A stretch of 5,503 nucleotides of DNA from an uncultured Selenomonas sp. (GCA_945494195.1 CALYVJ010000147.1:1-5503), one strand, 5' to 3'; counted from the stretch's first letter, positions 1 through 5,381 are shown. Numbers and translations: made by a program. The notes: generated by a model not told the origin, from the letters alone.

Positions 1-1058
1 CCCTCCATTACATTGCAGGCCACCAACACGGCACAAATGATTTCAGTCCTGCGTTTGGAGATAATGTTTGACAAATCGTAGGTCACACCAATTTCAGCCC
101 CACGATAAAAACTTCCCGGCGAAGATATTTCCAGCCTGTCGCGAAACATATCGATTTGTATCTGCGTACCATCCAGAAAATAGTCTCTATGCGCTACGGC
201 GTTTATCACACCTTCAAACACAGCTCGCTTGGGGTAAGCATCTATATTGGTACGTCCTGTATCCGTCTTTACCAAGGAATGGTTCATTCGTTGATAAACG
301 AAATCACAAATATTTTGGATGCTCTGAACAATATTTCCCTGAAAACGATTAACCGTCACAATACGTTGACTCCCCTTGTTAAAGCCAGAAAATACCGAGC
401 AAGTCACCGCGGTCTTAGCTCCATCATAGTCGTCTGCAAATAGCACAGCACCATTGGTCAACATACCATTTTCATCAAAAAACCCCAACGAACGAAGCGC
501 CTTGTCCGTATATACCTTACCATCATTATGCTCCGCATAAAAATCCAACAACGTCTTAAAATCTTCTCGCCTATAACGAATTTCTGATAACAACGCATCG
601 AACTGAGTATTTTGACTCGCTATGCTCATCTGTATAATTTCTTCATAAGTGGCACCATTCGTAAAGCCATCACGCCGCATATATATGGCTGGAATGTTTT
701 GATATTTAAGAACAACGGGCCGGGTAGGCGACGTCTCTACCCTTATATGAACGACAAATCGTTCCTTGTCTTTCACGGTATAGCGCAGGAACTCAATTTT
801 CATCGGTGGACGAGGAACTAAATGCTCATTAACCTGATTATTGAAATAATTCCGCTCCTTATCAGCCACCATGCGCTCATAGCCAATAAGTTTATGGGTC
901 TTGTCCTCAACCCCCAAATACATATCTCCCCCAGCTGCGTTGGCAAAACCAGCTATAGTCTTTAGCCACCCCACTACATCATCACGGTTCAATTTCCCCT
1001 TATATTCCGTTTGATGATCCTCCAACCGGACGCTCGCTGTCAATTCCTCTATAAACAT
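1..1058 (-). CDS. AlbA_2 (Schlafen-type) DNA-binding / HATPase_c_4 ATP-binding regulator, C-terminus cut off by window edge
   Basis: The minus strand is open from the start codon to base 1: 352 codons plus 2 nt, no stop. Residues ~13-145 fit an AlbA_2 domain: TEYKGKL (18-24), IAGFANAAGG..YLGV (35-50) and IYMRRDGFTNGATYEEI (125-141). Residues ~200-352 fit the C-terminal ATP-binding module seen in COG2865 'RecG-related transcriptional regulator' proteins: NGAVLFAD (202-209), an N-box-like FEGVINAVAHRDY (E282, N286, H290) and SSPGSF (312-317). Proteins with this layout are cytoplasmic and usually annotated as predicted transcriptional regulators; their biochemistry is poorly defined, and despite the name they lack the helicase core. 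The start at 1058 is preferred over an in-frame ATG at 1064 because GAGGGG lies 8 nt before the former but only 2 nt before the latter. The gene is AT-richer than cpdB (22/60 and 20/60 G+C in two hand-counted lines), hinting at accessory DNA. It is preceded by its own promoter within a repeat array, suggesting autoregulation. Confidence 0.85.
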   Translation of the reverse strand, partial: MFIEELTASVRLEDHQTEYKGKLNRDDVVGWLKTIAGFANAAGGDMYLGVEDKTHKLIGYERMVADKERNYFNNQVNEHLVPRPPMKIEFLRYTVKDKERFVVHIRVETSPTRPVVLKYQNIPAIYMRRDGFTNGATYEEIIQMSIASQNTQFDALLSEIRYRREDFKTLLDFYAEHNDGKVYTDKALRSLGFFDENGMLTNGAVLFADDYDGAKTAVTCSVFSGFNKGSQRIVTVNRFQGNIVQSIQNICDFVYQRMNHSLVKTDTGRTNIDAYPKRAVFEGVINAVAHRDYFLDGTQIQIDMFRDRLEISSPGSFYRGAEIGVTYDLSNIISKRRTEIICAVLVACNVME

Positions 1059-1066
1059 AAACATAT

Positions 1067-1072
1067 CCCCTC
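1067..1072 (-). promoter_or_regulatory. Ribosome binding site deciding the start of the AlbA_2 gene
   Basis: On the minus strand GAGGGG is followed by 8 nt and then the ATG at 1056-1058. The alternative in-frame ATG at 1062-1064 would leave only 2 nt, too close for initiation. The protein therefore probably begins MFIEEL rather than MFMFIEEL. Confidence 0.65.
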
Positions 1073-1078
1073 ACGATA

Positions 1079-1148
1079 ATTGAACTACTTCAATTATACT
1101 TCAGTACGACTTCAATATCAACTTCAACTAAACTTCAACATCATTCAA
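1079..1148. repeat. Helically phased ACTTCAA direct-repeat array (putative operator)
   Basis: On the plus strand ACTTCAA or a close variant starts at 1087, 1098 (ACTTCAG), 1109, 1121, 1132 and 1142 (CATTCAA, the weakest). The steps are 11, 11, 12, 11 and 10 bp, close to one turn of B-DNA, so all copies face the same side of the helix. The 4-bp linkers differ between copies, which argues against simple tandem duplication and for selection on the heptamer. At the gene-proximal end the first copy forms a perfect inverted repeat, ATTGAACTACTTCAAT (1079-1094), supplying one half-site in opposite orientation. The array covers the whole promoter of the AlbA_2 gene. The binding protein is not known from the sequence; the downstream product, with its DNA-binding domain, is the obvious candidate. 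Confidence 0.8.
1093..1121 (-). promoter_or_regulatory. Sigma70-type promoter of the AlbA_2 gene
   Basis: On the minus strand TTGATA (1116-1121, 5 of 6 consensus bases) and TATAAT (1093-1098, perfect) are separated by exactly 17 bp. Transcription would start near 1086, giving a 5' leader of about 28 nt that contains the ribosome binding site at 1067-1072. The core elements are interleaved with ACTTCAA repeats: two fill the spacer, one overlaps the upstream edge of the -35 box and one overlaps the -10 edge and start site. A protein bound to the repeats would block RNA polymerase. Confidence 0.75.
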
Positions 1149-1294
1149 CCTGCCGCCTCGTCCCCCTATGAACCTCATCGAACACATACCAGAAATCAAA
1201 CTGGCTAACGTAAAACGATAAAAAGATAATTTAATTCGTTCACCCTCCACGCACAGGATAGTATTTGATCCAACCAACCAGATTGATAACGCAA
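1149..1294. other. Intergenic stretch with no recognised feature
   Basis: This part of the roughly 450-bp gap between the AlbA_2 gene and cpdB shows no convincing gene, RNA or repeat. It has an AT-rich segment (about 1207-1238) that could contribute to regulation. A short plus-strand open stretch ending at the TAA at 1219-1221 is too small and lacks support. Confidence 0.5.
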
Positions 1295-1328
1295 ACAAGC
1301 GCCAATGCATCACAGCATTGGCGCTTGT
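1295..1328 (-). terminator. Perfect 14-bp hairpin, probable second terminator or insulator
   Basis: ACAAGCGCCAATGC (1295-1308) and GCATTGGCGCTTGT (1315-1328) are perfect inverted complements around a 6-nt loop. In the minus direction the 3' arm runs into TTGTTTGCGTT, a weak and interrupted T tract; in the plus direction there is none. It lies downstream of the stronger terminator at 1349-1388 and upstream of the AlbA_2 promoter. It could therefore catch read-through from cpdB or the small RNA and insulate the regulator gene. The stem is certain, its role as a terminator less so. Confidence 0.5.
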
Positions 1329-1348
1329 CTCTATACAACTATATAAGC

Positions 1349-1388
1349 AAAATAAAAGAGCCTTACAGGTCACCATCCCGAAGGCTCT
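1349..1388 (-). terminator. Intrinsic terminator shared by cpdB and the candidate small RNA
   Basis: On the minus strand AGAGCCTT and AAGGCTCT (1381-1388 and 1357-1364) form an 8-bp stem around a 16-nt loop, followed directly by TTTATTTTG. The stem's own last bases are T as well, so the transcript would end in a near-continuous U tract. It is the first good terminator after the cpdB stop codon, about 120 nt away, and lies about 40 nt into the transcript predicted from the promoter at 1437-1465. Confidence 0.8.
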
Positions 1389-1430
1389 CCTACCGGTGTA
1401 AACTCGTGGTCTACCCCTCTTTTCGTTTGT
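1349..1430 (-). ncRNA. Candidate ~82-nt small RNA (or attenuator leader) in the cpdB 3' region
   Basis: A near-ideal promoter places a start at about the A at 1430, and a strong terminator ends at about 1349. The predicted RNA has an unpaired A-rich 5' end, then a hairpin (1395-1417: GGGGTAGA / TTTACACC around CCACGAG, with one wobble and one mismatch), a GGTAGG linker (1389-1394) and the terminator hairpin. This two-hairpin layout is typical of 3'-UTR small RNAs that share an mRNA's terminator. Base pairing between TTTACACC and the GGTGACCTGTAA stretch would compete with both hairpins, so a regulated leader is an alternative. I compared it from memory with common riboswitch, T-box and SRP RNA cores and saw no match. 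An alternative is that the transcript is an mRNA for a weak ORF starting at 1376, preceded by GGAGAG. Confidence 0.5.
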
Positions 1431-1436
1431 ACATTT

Positions 1437-1465
1437 ATTATACCATTTCCATTATATGCTAGCAA
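1437..1465 (-). promoter_or_regulatory. Strong sigma70-type promoter downstream of cpdB
   Basis: On the minus strand TTGCTA (1460-1465) is followed by a 17-bp spacer and a perfect TATAAT (1437-1442). An A/T-rich run (TAAAATTT) lies just upstream of the -35 box and could act as an UP-like element. It is 40 bp past the cpdB stop codon, so it cannot serve cpdB; it points at the candidate small RNA. Confidence 0.7.
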
Positions 1466-1505
1466 GAAATTTTACGACAAATCGTACGTTTTCCTCGCAT
1501 CACTT

Positions 1506-3173
1506 TTATTTGATTACCGTCCAGTTATGGTCGCACTTCGGCGTGATGGTGCCTTTTTCTTTGACATAGCGAATCATCAAGGAGCGCATCTGGCCGTCGT
1601 CGCCGTATTTGCGCATGGAGTCGAAGACAACTTTTGGCTTTTTGCCATTGGTGTAGCCCATGGCGGCCATGTAGCCGCTGCCGCCGTTCATGCGGTAGTC
1701 GTTGATGGCCAAGGTGTATTTATCCGTGTCCTTTACGTCCTTGCCCTGATACTGTAGCTTGGTGATGCGGCTGCCCACAGGTTTCGTCAGGTCGATGGTG
1801 TAGTCTGCGCCCTGCAGCATATCGTAGTTGTAGTCCGGGCTCGTACCGTAGAAGCTGGCGGCGTGCTCCATGTATTTTTTGAGCTCCGCGCCGGTAATCT
1901 CGATACCGTAGAGATAGTTCTCATAGATGTAGAGTCCTGACATTTCCTGCAGGGTAATCGGCCCCTTGTCAATGTTCTGGCTGGTGTTAAACGATGCTGC
2001 CGCCGAAAGCTGGGTTCCGGCATAATGGCGCTGGACTTCATTGACCAAATCGACGATGGCCGAATCCTGATGATTTGACTCCGCACCGAGGAAAACATCC
2101 GATGCCTCGCCGACTACCGTCTGCAGATGCTTGAGCGTCTTTTCATGCCAGGGCTTTACCAGCTTGACAATGGCGGGATCATCCGCTACGCCCTTCGTGG
2201 GAATCGCCTGCGTCGTGACTTTCTCCACCTGCCATTTGCCGTCAACTTTTTTGAGCGTCAACTGGCTCTTGCCCACGAATTTGCCATCCTTGCCGCTCTC
2301 GACCACCGGAACGCCATTTATCACCCCGTCTTTATAGACCTTGCCGTCGGGGCCGGTCACGCCCTTGGCATTGTCAATAACCACATGATTATGCGCACAA
2401 ATCAAGAGGTCGAGCTCCGGGCAAGCCTCGGCAATTGCTACCACCTGATTTTCGTCGCTATTGCGATCCCCCCGCGGTACCCCCGAATGGGAGACGCCGA
2501 TGAGGATATCCACGCCCTGTTCCTTGAGTTCTTTGACATACCGCTGGACAACGGGCACCTGGCTGACAAAATGGACGCCGGCAAAATGGGACGGGTCCTC
2601 AAAATTCGGAATCGCCGGGGTATCGGTGCCGATGATGCCGACCTTTACCTTCTCGCCGTCGACCTTGACCGTCTTGATGAGGTACGGCCGCACACCGGCC
2701 CAGGTCTTGCCCGTCTTATCGTCGATGACGTTGGCACCAAGGACATTCTTGTTCTTGCCGATAACCTTCTGCAGGTAATCAAGGCCAAAATTAAACTCAT
2801 GGTTGCCCAGCTCGATGGCATCGTAGCCAATCTTGTTGAAGGCCGTAAACATGGGGTGCTGGCCCACTTTCCACTCCTGGGGATGCTGGACCATATAGGT
2901 ATCCAGCGGCGTGCCCTGGATGATATCGCCACCATCGATGACAAGGACGGCATCATCCTTCGTCTTGGCCTTGCGCCCTTCGTTAATAATCGTACTGACC
3001 TTGGCCAGCCCCAAATCCGCTTTTTGGGCGCGGAAATAATCCCAGCCAATGACACTGCCATGGATATCCGACGTCGAGTAGACGGTAAGATCGCCCGCAA
3101 ACGCCGTGCCCGTTGTAACGGCCGCCGTAAGTGCGGCCAATGCCATAACCTTTAACGATTTTTTGCCAAACAT
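1506..3173 (-). CDS. cpdB: Exported 2',3'-cyclic-nucleotide 2'-phosphodiesterase / 3'-nucleotidase (CpdB family)
   Basis: A 555-residue member of the calcineurin-like 5'-nucleotidase superfamily. CpdB enzymes convert 2',3'-cyclic nucleotides (RNA breakdown products) to 3'-nucleotides and then to nucleosides and phosphate, outside the cytoplasm. A Sec signal peptide ends at TAFA|GD (26/27). The metallophosphatase domain carries STSDIHG (D36, H38), DGGD (D83), GNHEFN (N124, H125), VSHSG (H229) and AHNH (H261, H263). The C-terminal substrate domain (~350-555) has LSAAASF (389-395), YIYENYLYG (415-423) and NDYRMNGGSGY (491-501). Asn128 after GNHEF, rather than the Asp of UshA-type 5'-nucleotidases, and the C-terminal DHNW motif favour CpdB over UshA. 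It is shorter than E. coli CpdB (about 650 residues) because the tail after DHNW is missing; there is no LPXTG motif or membrane anchor. AAGAGGG lies 5 nt before the ATG. It has its own promoter and appears monocistronic. The family assignment is firm; substrate preference is inferred. Confidence 0.92.
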   Translation of the reverse strand: MFGKKSLKVMALAALTAAVTTGTAFAGDLTVYSTSDIHGSVIGWDYFRAQKADLGLAKVSTIINEGRKAKTKDDAVLVIDGGDIIQGTPLDTYMVQHPQEWKVGQHPMFTAFNKIGYDAIELGNHEFNFGLDYLQKVIGKNKNVLGANVIDDKTGKTWAGVRPYLIKTVKVDGEKVKVGIIGTDTPAIPNFEDPSHFAGVHFVSQVPVVQRYVKELKEQGVDILIGVSHSGVPRGDRNSDENQVVAIAEACPELDLLICAHNHVVIDNAKGVTGPDGKVYKDGVINGVPVVESGKDGKFVGKSQLTLKKVDGKWQVEKVTTQAIPTKGVADDPAIVKLVKPWHEKTLKHLQTVVGEASDVFLGAESNHQDSAIVDLVNEVQRHYAGTQLSAAASFNTSQNIDKGPITLQEMSGLYIYENYLYGIEITGAELKKYMEHAASFYGTSPDYNYDMLQGADYTIDLTKPVGSRITKLQYQGKDVKDTDKYTLAINDYRMNGGSGYMAAMGYTNGKKPKVVFDSMRKYGDDGQMRSLMIRYVKEKGTITPKCDHNWTVIK

Positions 3174-3206
3174 AATAACCCTCTTTTCCGTAGAACTCCA
3201 TTCCTT

Positions 3207-3234
3207 ATTTTACACCGAAAAGCTCGCCAGTAAA
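3207..3234 (-). promoter_or_regulatory. Probable cpdB promoter, overlapping the upstream terminator
   Basis: On the minus strand TTTACT (3229-3234) and TAAAAT (3207-3212, 5 of 6) are 16 bp apart. A start near 3200 would leave a leader of about 27 nt containing AAGAGGG (3179-3185). The -35 box lies in the loop of the terminator at 3217-3250 and the spacer contains its descending arm. The -35 match is moderate, so confidence is limited. Confidence 0.5.
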
Positions 3235-3250
3235 TACCGGCGAGCTTTTC
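3217..3250 (-). terminator. Intrinsic terminator of the porin-nuclease operon
   Basis: GAAAAGCTCGCC (3217-3228) and GGCGAGCTTTTC (3239-3250) form a perfect 12-bp stem with a 10-nt loop. Read on the minus strand, the 3' arm ends in CTTTTC, so the U tract is partly inside the stem and no long T run follows. The A/T symmetry means it could also work on the plus strand. It lies 66 bp after the stop codon of the S1/P1-PLC-like gene and before the start of cpdB, separating the two transcription units. Confidence 0.75.
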
Positions 3251-3315
3251 TGGCACATTTATAAATCAGGGGTATATAAAAAGGAGTCAAAGTTTATCCG
3301 TTGAACAAACTGGAA

Positions 3316-4101
3316 TTATTTTACGTATTTTACCAATTCATCATCGGTGATGTTCTTGCCGCAGTAGCGCATGATGGCACGGAAGAACGTAGCCGAGCGG
3401 TTGACGCGCTGGATGGCTTCCTCATGCGTCAGCTCACGGTCCTCAGCGCGCAGTTTCTGCGCAAGCTCAAAGGACTCGTTGGCAATCTTCAACATGTAGT
3501 CGATGATTTCGTCTTCGCTGTTGAAGCGGACGCTGTCATCCACCGTCATTTCCTTCGTAATCAAAGGAACGCCGTCGACATCGTATTTCACATCACTGCG
3601 ATTGAGGGTCTGGTCGATGTTCAGATGATGTTTCTTGTTGAAATCATCATAGACCGACATATGCAGCGGCATCGAAAGGTCGCCGCAGTAGTGGCCCAGG
3701 ATCGCGTAGTTGTAGTCATCGAAACGGCCCATCTCCGTCCAAGCCTTGGATTTGCGCGTAGCGTTGATGATTGCACCTAAGATCCAGCCATCCGGCGAAT
3801 CGTCACGGCTCTGACCGATCATCTCGAGCTGCTCTTCGACATCTTTGCGCGTTGGCGGTTTGCTGGCATCAAAGAAATGCCCCTGACCGTCGTTTTTCTT
3901 GAGCTTGTTGATAGCCGACACCGTCTTGGATACGTCCGGTGCGCAGGCATTCTGGTAGCTAGAAAGACCTGCCGCACGCTCGATGGCCATGTGGGTCTGA
4001 TCCGTCCAAGCCTCTGCCGTCAGCGGAGCCAGCGACAGCGTGCCAAACGAAGCCAGCATAGCCGGGATAATCAAAAGTTTTGATTTCTTACCGAATTTCA
4101 T
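3316..4101 (-). CDS. Secreted zinc metalloenzyme, S1/P1 nuclease - zinc-dependent phospholipase C superfamily
   Basis: A 261-residue preprotein. The Sec signal peptide ends AEA|W (31/32), so the mature protein begins with Trp32; in this superfamily the N-terminal Trp itself binds zinc through its amino and carbonyl groups. Other ligands fit: H37 (five residues after the Trp, the spacing in P1 nuclease), H75 in GHFFDAS (like SHFYDPD of B. cereus PLC), then LGHYCGDLSMPLH with H137, D141 and H147 (the 4 and 6 residue spacing common to both families) and H159/D163. The Asp provided by the segment before H75 is less clear (D71 or D56). The short gap between H147 and H159 resembles phospholipase C, while the Trp-His spacing resembles S1/P1 nuclease. 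The product therefore hydrolyses phosphodiesters, of phospholipids or single-stranded nucleic acid; I cannot decide which. AGGAGG lies 7 nt before the ATG. It follows the porin gene with no visible promoter between, and is followed by a terminator. Confidence 0.82.
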   Translation of the reverse strand: MKFGKKSKLLIIPAMLASFGTLSLAPLTAEAWTDQTHMAIERAAGLSSYQNACAPDVSKTVSAINKLKKNDGQGHFFDASKPPTRKDVEEQLEMIGQSRDDSPDGWILGAIINATRKSKAWTEMGRFDDYNYAILGHYCGDLSMPLHMSVYDDFNKKHHLNIDQTLNRSDVKYDVDGVPLITKEMTVDDSVRFNSEDEIIDYMLKIANESFELAQKLRAEDRELTHEEAIQRVNRSATFFRAIMRYCGKNITDDELVKYVK

Positions 4102-4130
4102 ACTATTTCCTCCTAAAGAGAAGAATCGTA

Positions 4131-4166
4131 CCGGCGGGGCAGGAACCTCCTGCTCCTGCCCACCGG
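4131..4166 (-). repeat. GC-rich hairpin between the porin and nuclease/PLC genes
   Basis: CCGGCGGGGCAGGA (4131-4144) can pair with TCCTGCCCACCGG (4154-4166) apart from one mismatch and one bulged G. On the minus strand no T run follows; the next bases are TACGATTCTTCTC and then the AGGAGG of the next gene (4109-4114), 16 bp away. This makes it a poor intrinsic terminator. It is more likely a partial terminator, or an mRNA stabilising or processing hairpin that sets different levels for the two genes. Confidence 0.55.
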
Positions 4167-4184
4167 AATTATGTTAGTTGTAGA

Positions 4185-5351
4185 TTAACGGAATTTGTAG
4201 CTAAGCTCTGCCATCACGATATTCTTCATTTTTCCATTGTGATTATCGTTGTGCTCGCTCTGTCCTTTATCCTTCATACGAGCAACAGCAATATCAGCAG
4301 CTAAGCCTTTTTTGAAGGTATGACCATAGTTGAGTCGGAATCCCTTCGCATCATCACAGAAGGTTGGGTTATGATCATCTACTGCATTTGCTCCAACATC
4401 CTGATACTTCAAAGACCACACATTGGTGCCAGGTTTCTGAAGCGGCAAACCAGAAGTCATATCAGACGTTGGGCCCGTAAACACTTCTACATACCAAGCA
4501 CGACGAGCTGCACGCTGCGTCTGCGACCAAGTATTCGTATGCGTACCAGATTTTACGCTAACACCATTACGCACTTTATCAGAAAGATTCGTGACATATT
4601 CTCCCTGTACAGTAAAGGTTTTAGCTTTCACATGTGACCCCACCGATAACAGGTGAAGTTCCTGGTAATTCGTATTCATCTTGTTACCTTTTTCATCGAA
4701 CTTGTAATTACCCGTCCATTTTTTATCATGATCGATATACGTCAAAGATAACTGCCATGGTTTCGTGATGTTATGCGTAAAGTTTGCAGAGAAGAAGTTT
4801 GAACCATCTTTCTTGTTACCATAAATCAACTGTAAGCAAGTCGGATCATACCAGTTACCAAATGAAATCTGACCGCCAGTGATGTTACCCGTGGAGTTAT
4901 GAATAAGGCCTTGACCAAGATATGCACCTTTCTTACCTAAAATGTAGACCATGTTAGCCTTGCGGTCTTTCACCTGTAAAAAAGTTTGATCAAAATATGC
5001 ATCCTTTGCATTCCTTGTAGTCTTTCCATTCGTGTCCTCTACATCTTGATTTTTTATAATGCTATTATAATCGGAATGAAGGCGTGCCTGGAACATCGTA
5101 TTCTTATCCTGATAATAGTTCAGCTGAAGACGCGTCATATTCGTCCAATATCCGCGCGTGCCATCAAACTTAGAATTATCACTCTTTCCTAACTGCGAAG
5201 GATTCCAAGAATACTGGCAATATCCATTAATTTCCATACGGAACTTATCGCTGATCTCTGCGCTGGCAGAGCTCGGTGCTACCATGTTGACGCCGGCCGT
5301 GGTGCCCATCATCAGTGCGAGGGCAAGGGAAAGTTTTGCAGATTTTTTCAT
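4185..5351 (-). CDS. Porin-like outer-membrane beta-barrel protein
   Basis: A 388-residue protein with a Sec signal peptide (KK charge, LSLALALMMG core, cleavage near SASA|EIS, 31/32). The mature part has no long hydrophobic helix. It is rich in alternating polar/aromatic segments typical of beta-strands, for example FRMEINGYCQYSW (37-49), RLQLNYYQ, MFQARLHSDY, WQLSLTYIDHD, FTVQGEYVT and FRLNYGHTF. It ends in MAELSYKFR, close to the aromatic-terminated last strand of outer-membrane barrels. Charged, Asn/Asp/Lys-rich stretches between strands look like loops. Such porins in Negativicutes let small solutes cross the outer membrane; the solute here cannot be read from the sequence. AGGAGAG lies 6 nt before the ATG, and the upstream gene ends only 30 bp away, so co-transcription is likely. 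The signal-peptide portion is GC-rich, unlike the AT-rich mature part (see findings). Confidence 0.8.
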   Translation of the reverse strand: MKKSAKLSLALALMMGTTAGVNMVAPSSASAEISDKFRMEINGYCQYSWNPSQLGKSDNSKFDGTRGYWTNMTRLQLNYYQDKNTMFQARLHSDYNSIIKNQDVEDTNGKTTRNAKDAYFDQTFLQVKDRKANMVYILGKKGAYLGQGLIHNSTGNITGGQISFGNWYDPTCLQLIYGNKKDGSNFFSANFTHNITKPWQLSLTYIDHDKKWTGNYKFDEKGNKMNTNYQELHLLSVGSHVKAKTFTVQGEYVTNLSDKVRNGVSVKSGTHTNTWSQTQRAARRAWYVEVFTGPTSDMTSGLPLQKPGTNVWSLKYQDVGANAVDDHNPTFCDDAKGFRLNYGHTFKKGLAADIAVARMKDKGQSEHNDNHNGKMKNIVMAELSYKFR

Positions 5352-5381
5352 TGTAATCTCTCCTATATCTCTATTCGATGA

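Noticed and set aside
1156..1172. 17-nt near-match (2 mismatches) between intergenic plus strand 1156-1172 and the inverted copy inside the AlbA_2 gene (799-815), both reading PRPPM
   Set aside because: A 15/17 match is expected about once by chance when all positions of a 5.5-kb window are compared; it does not extend further.
1128..1376. 82-codon minus-strand ORF (MVTCKALLF...) with GGAGAG 8 nt before its ATG
   Set aside because: It runs through the terminator and the 14-bp hairpin and ends inside the ACTTCAA array. Its composition is Cys-rich and unlike any family I know. The ribosome-site match is probably incidental to the terminator stem, though a leader-type ORF cannot be fully excluded.
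1349..1430. Known riboswitch, T-box or SRP RNA as identity of the small RNA
   Set aside because: The GGGATGGTGACC stretch resembles the T-box AGGGTGG motif only loosely, the RNA is too short for a T-box, no aminoacyl-tRNA synthetase or biosynthesis gene follows, and no other core motif matches from memory.
1473..1486. Small inverted repeat TACGA-CAAA-TCGTA just after cpdB
   Set aside because: The 5-bp, AT-rich stem is too weak for a terminator, and the following T run is short. The strong terminator at 1349-1388 is a better end for cpdB.
2127..3155. 342-codon plus-strand ORF opposite cpdB
   Set aside because: It is antisense to a gene with a clear signal peptide and complete catalytic motifs. 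Long antisense frames are common opposite GC-richer genes; it has no recognisable domain.
3301..3780. 159-codon plus-strand ORF starting TTG with AAGGAG at 3282-3287
   Set aside because: It is antisense to the S1/P1-PLC-like gene, uses a TTG start with an over-long 13-nt spacing, and shows no domain.
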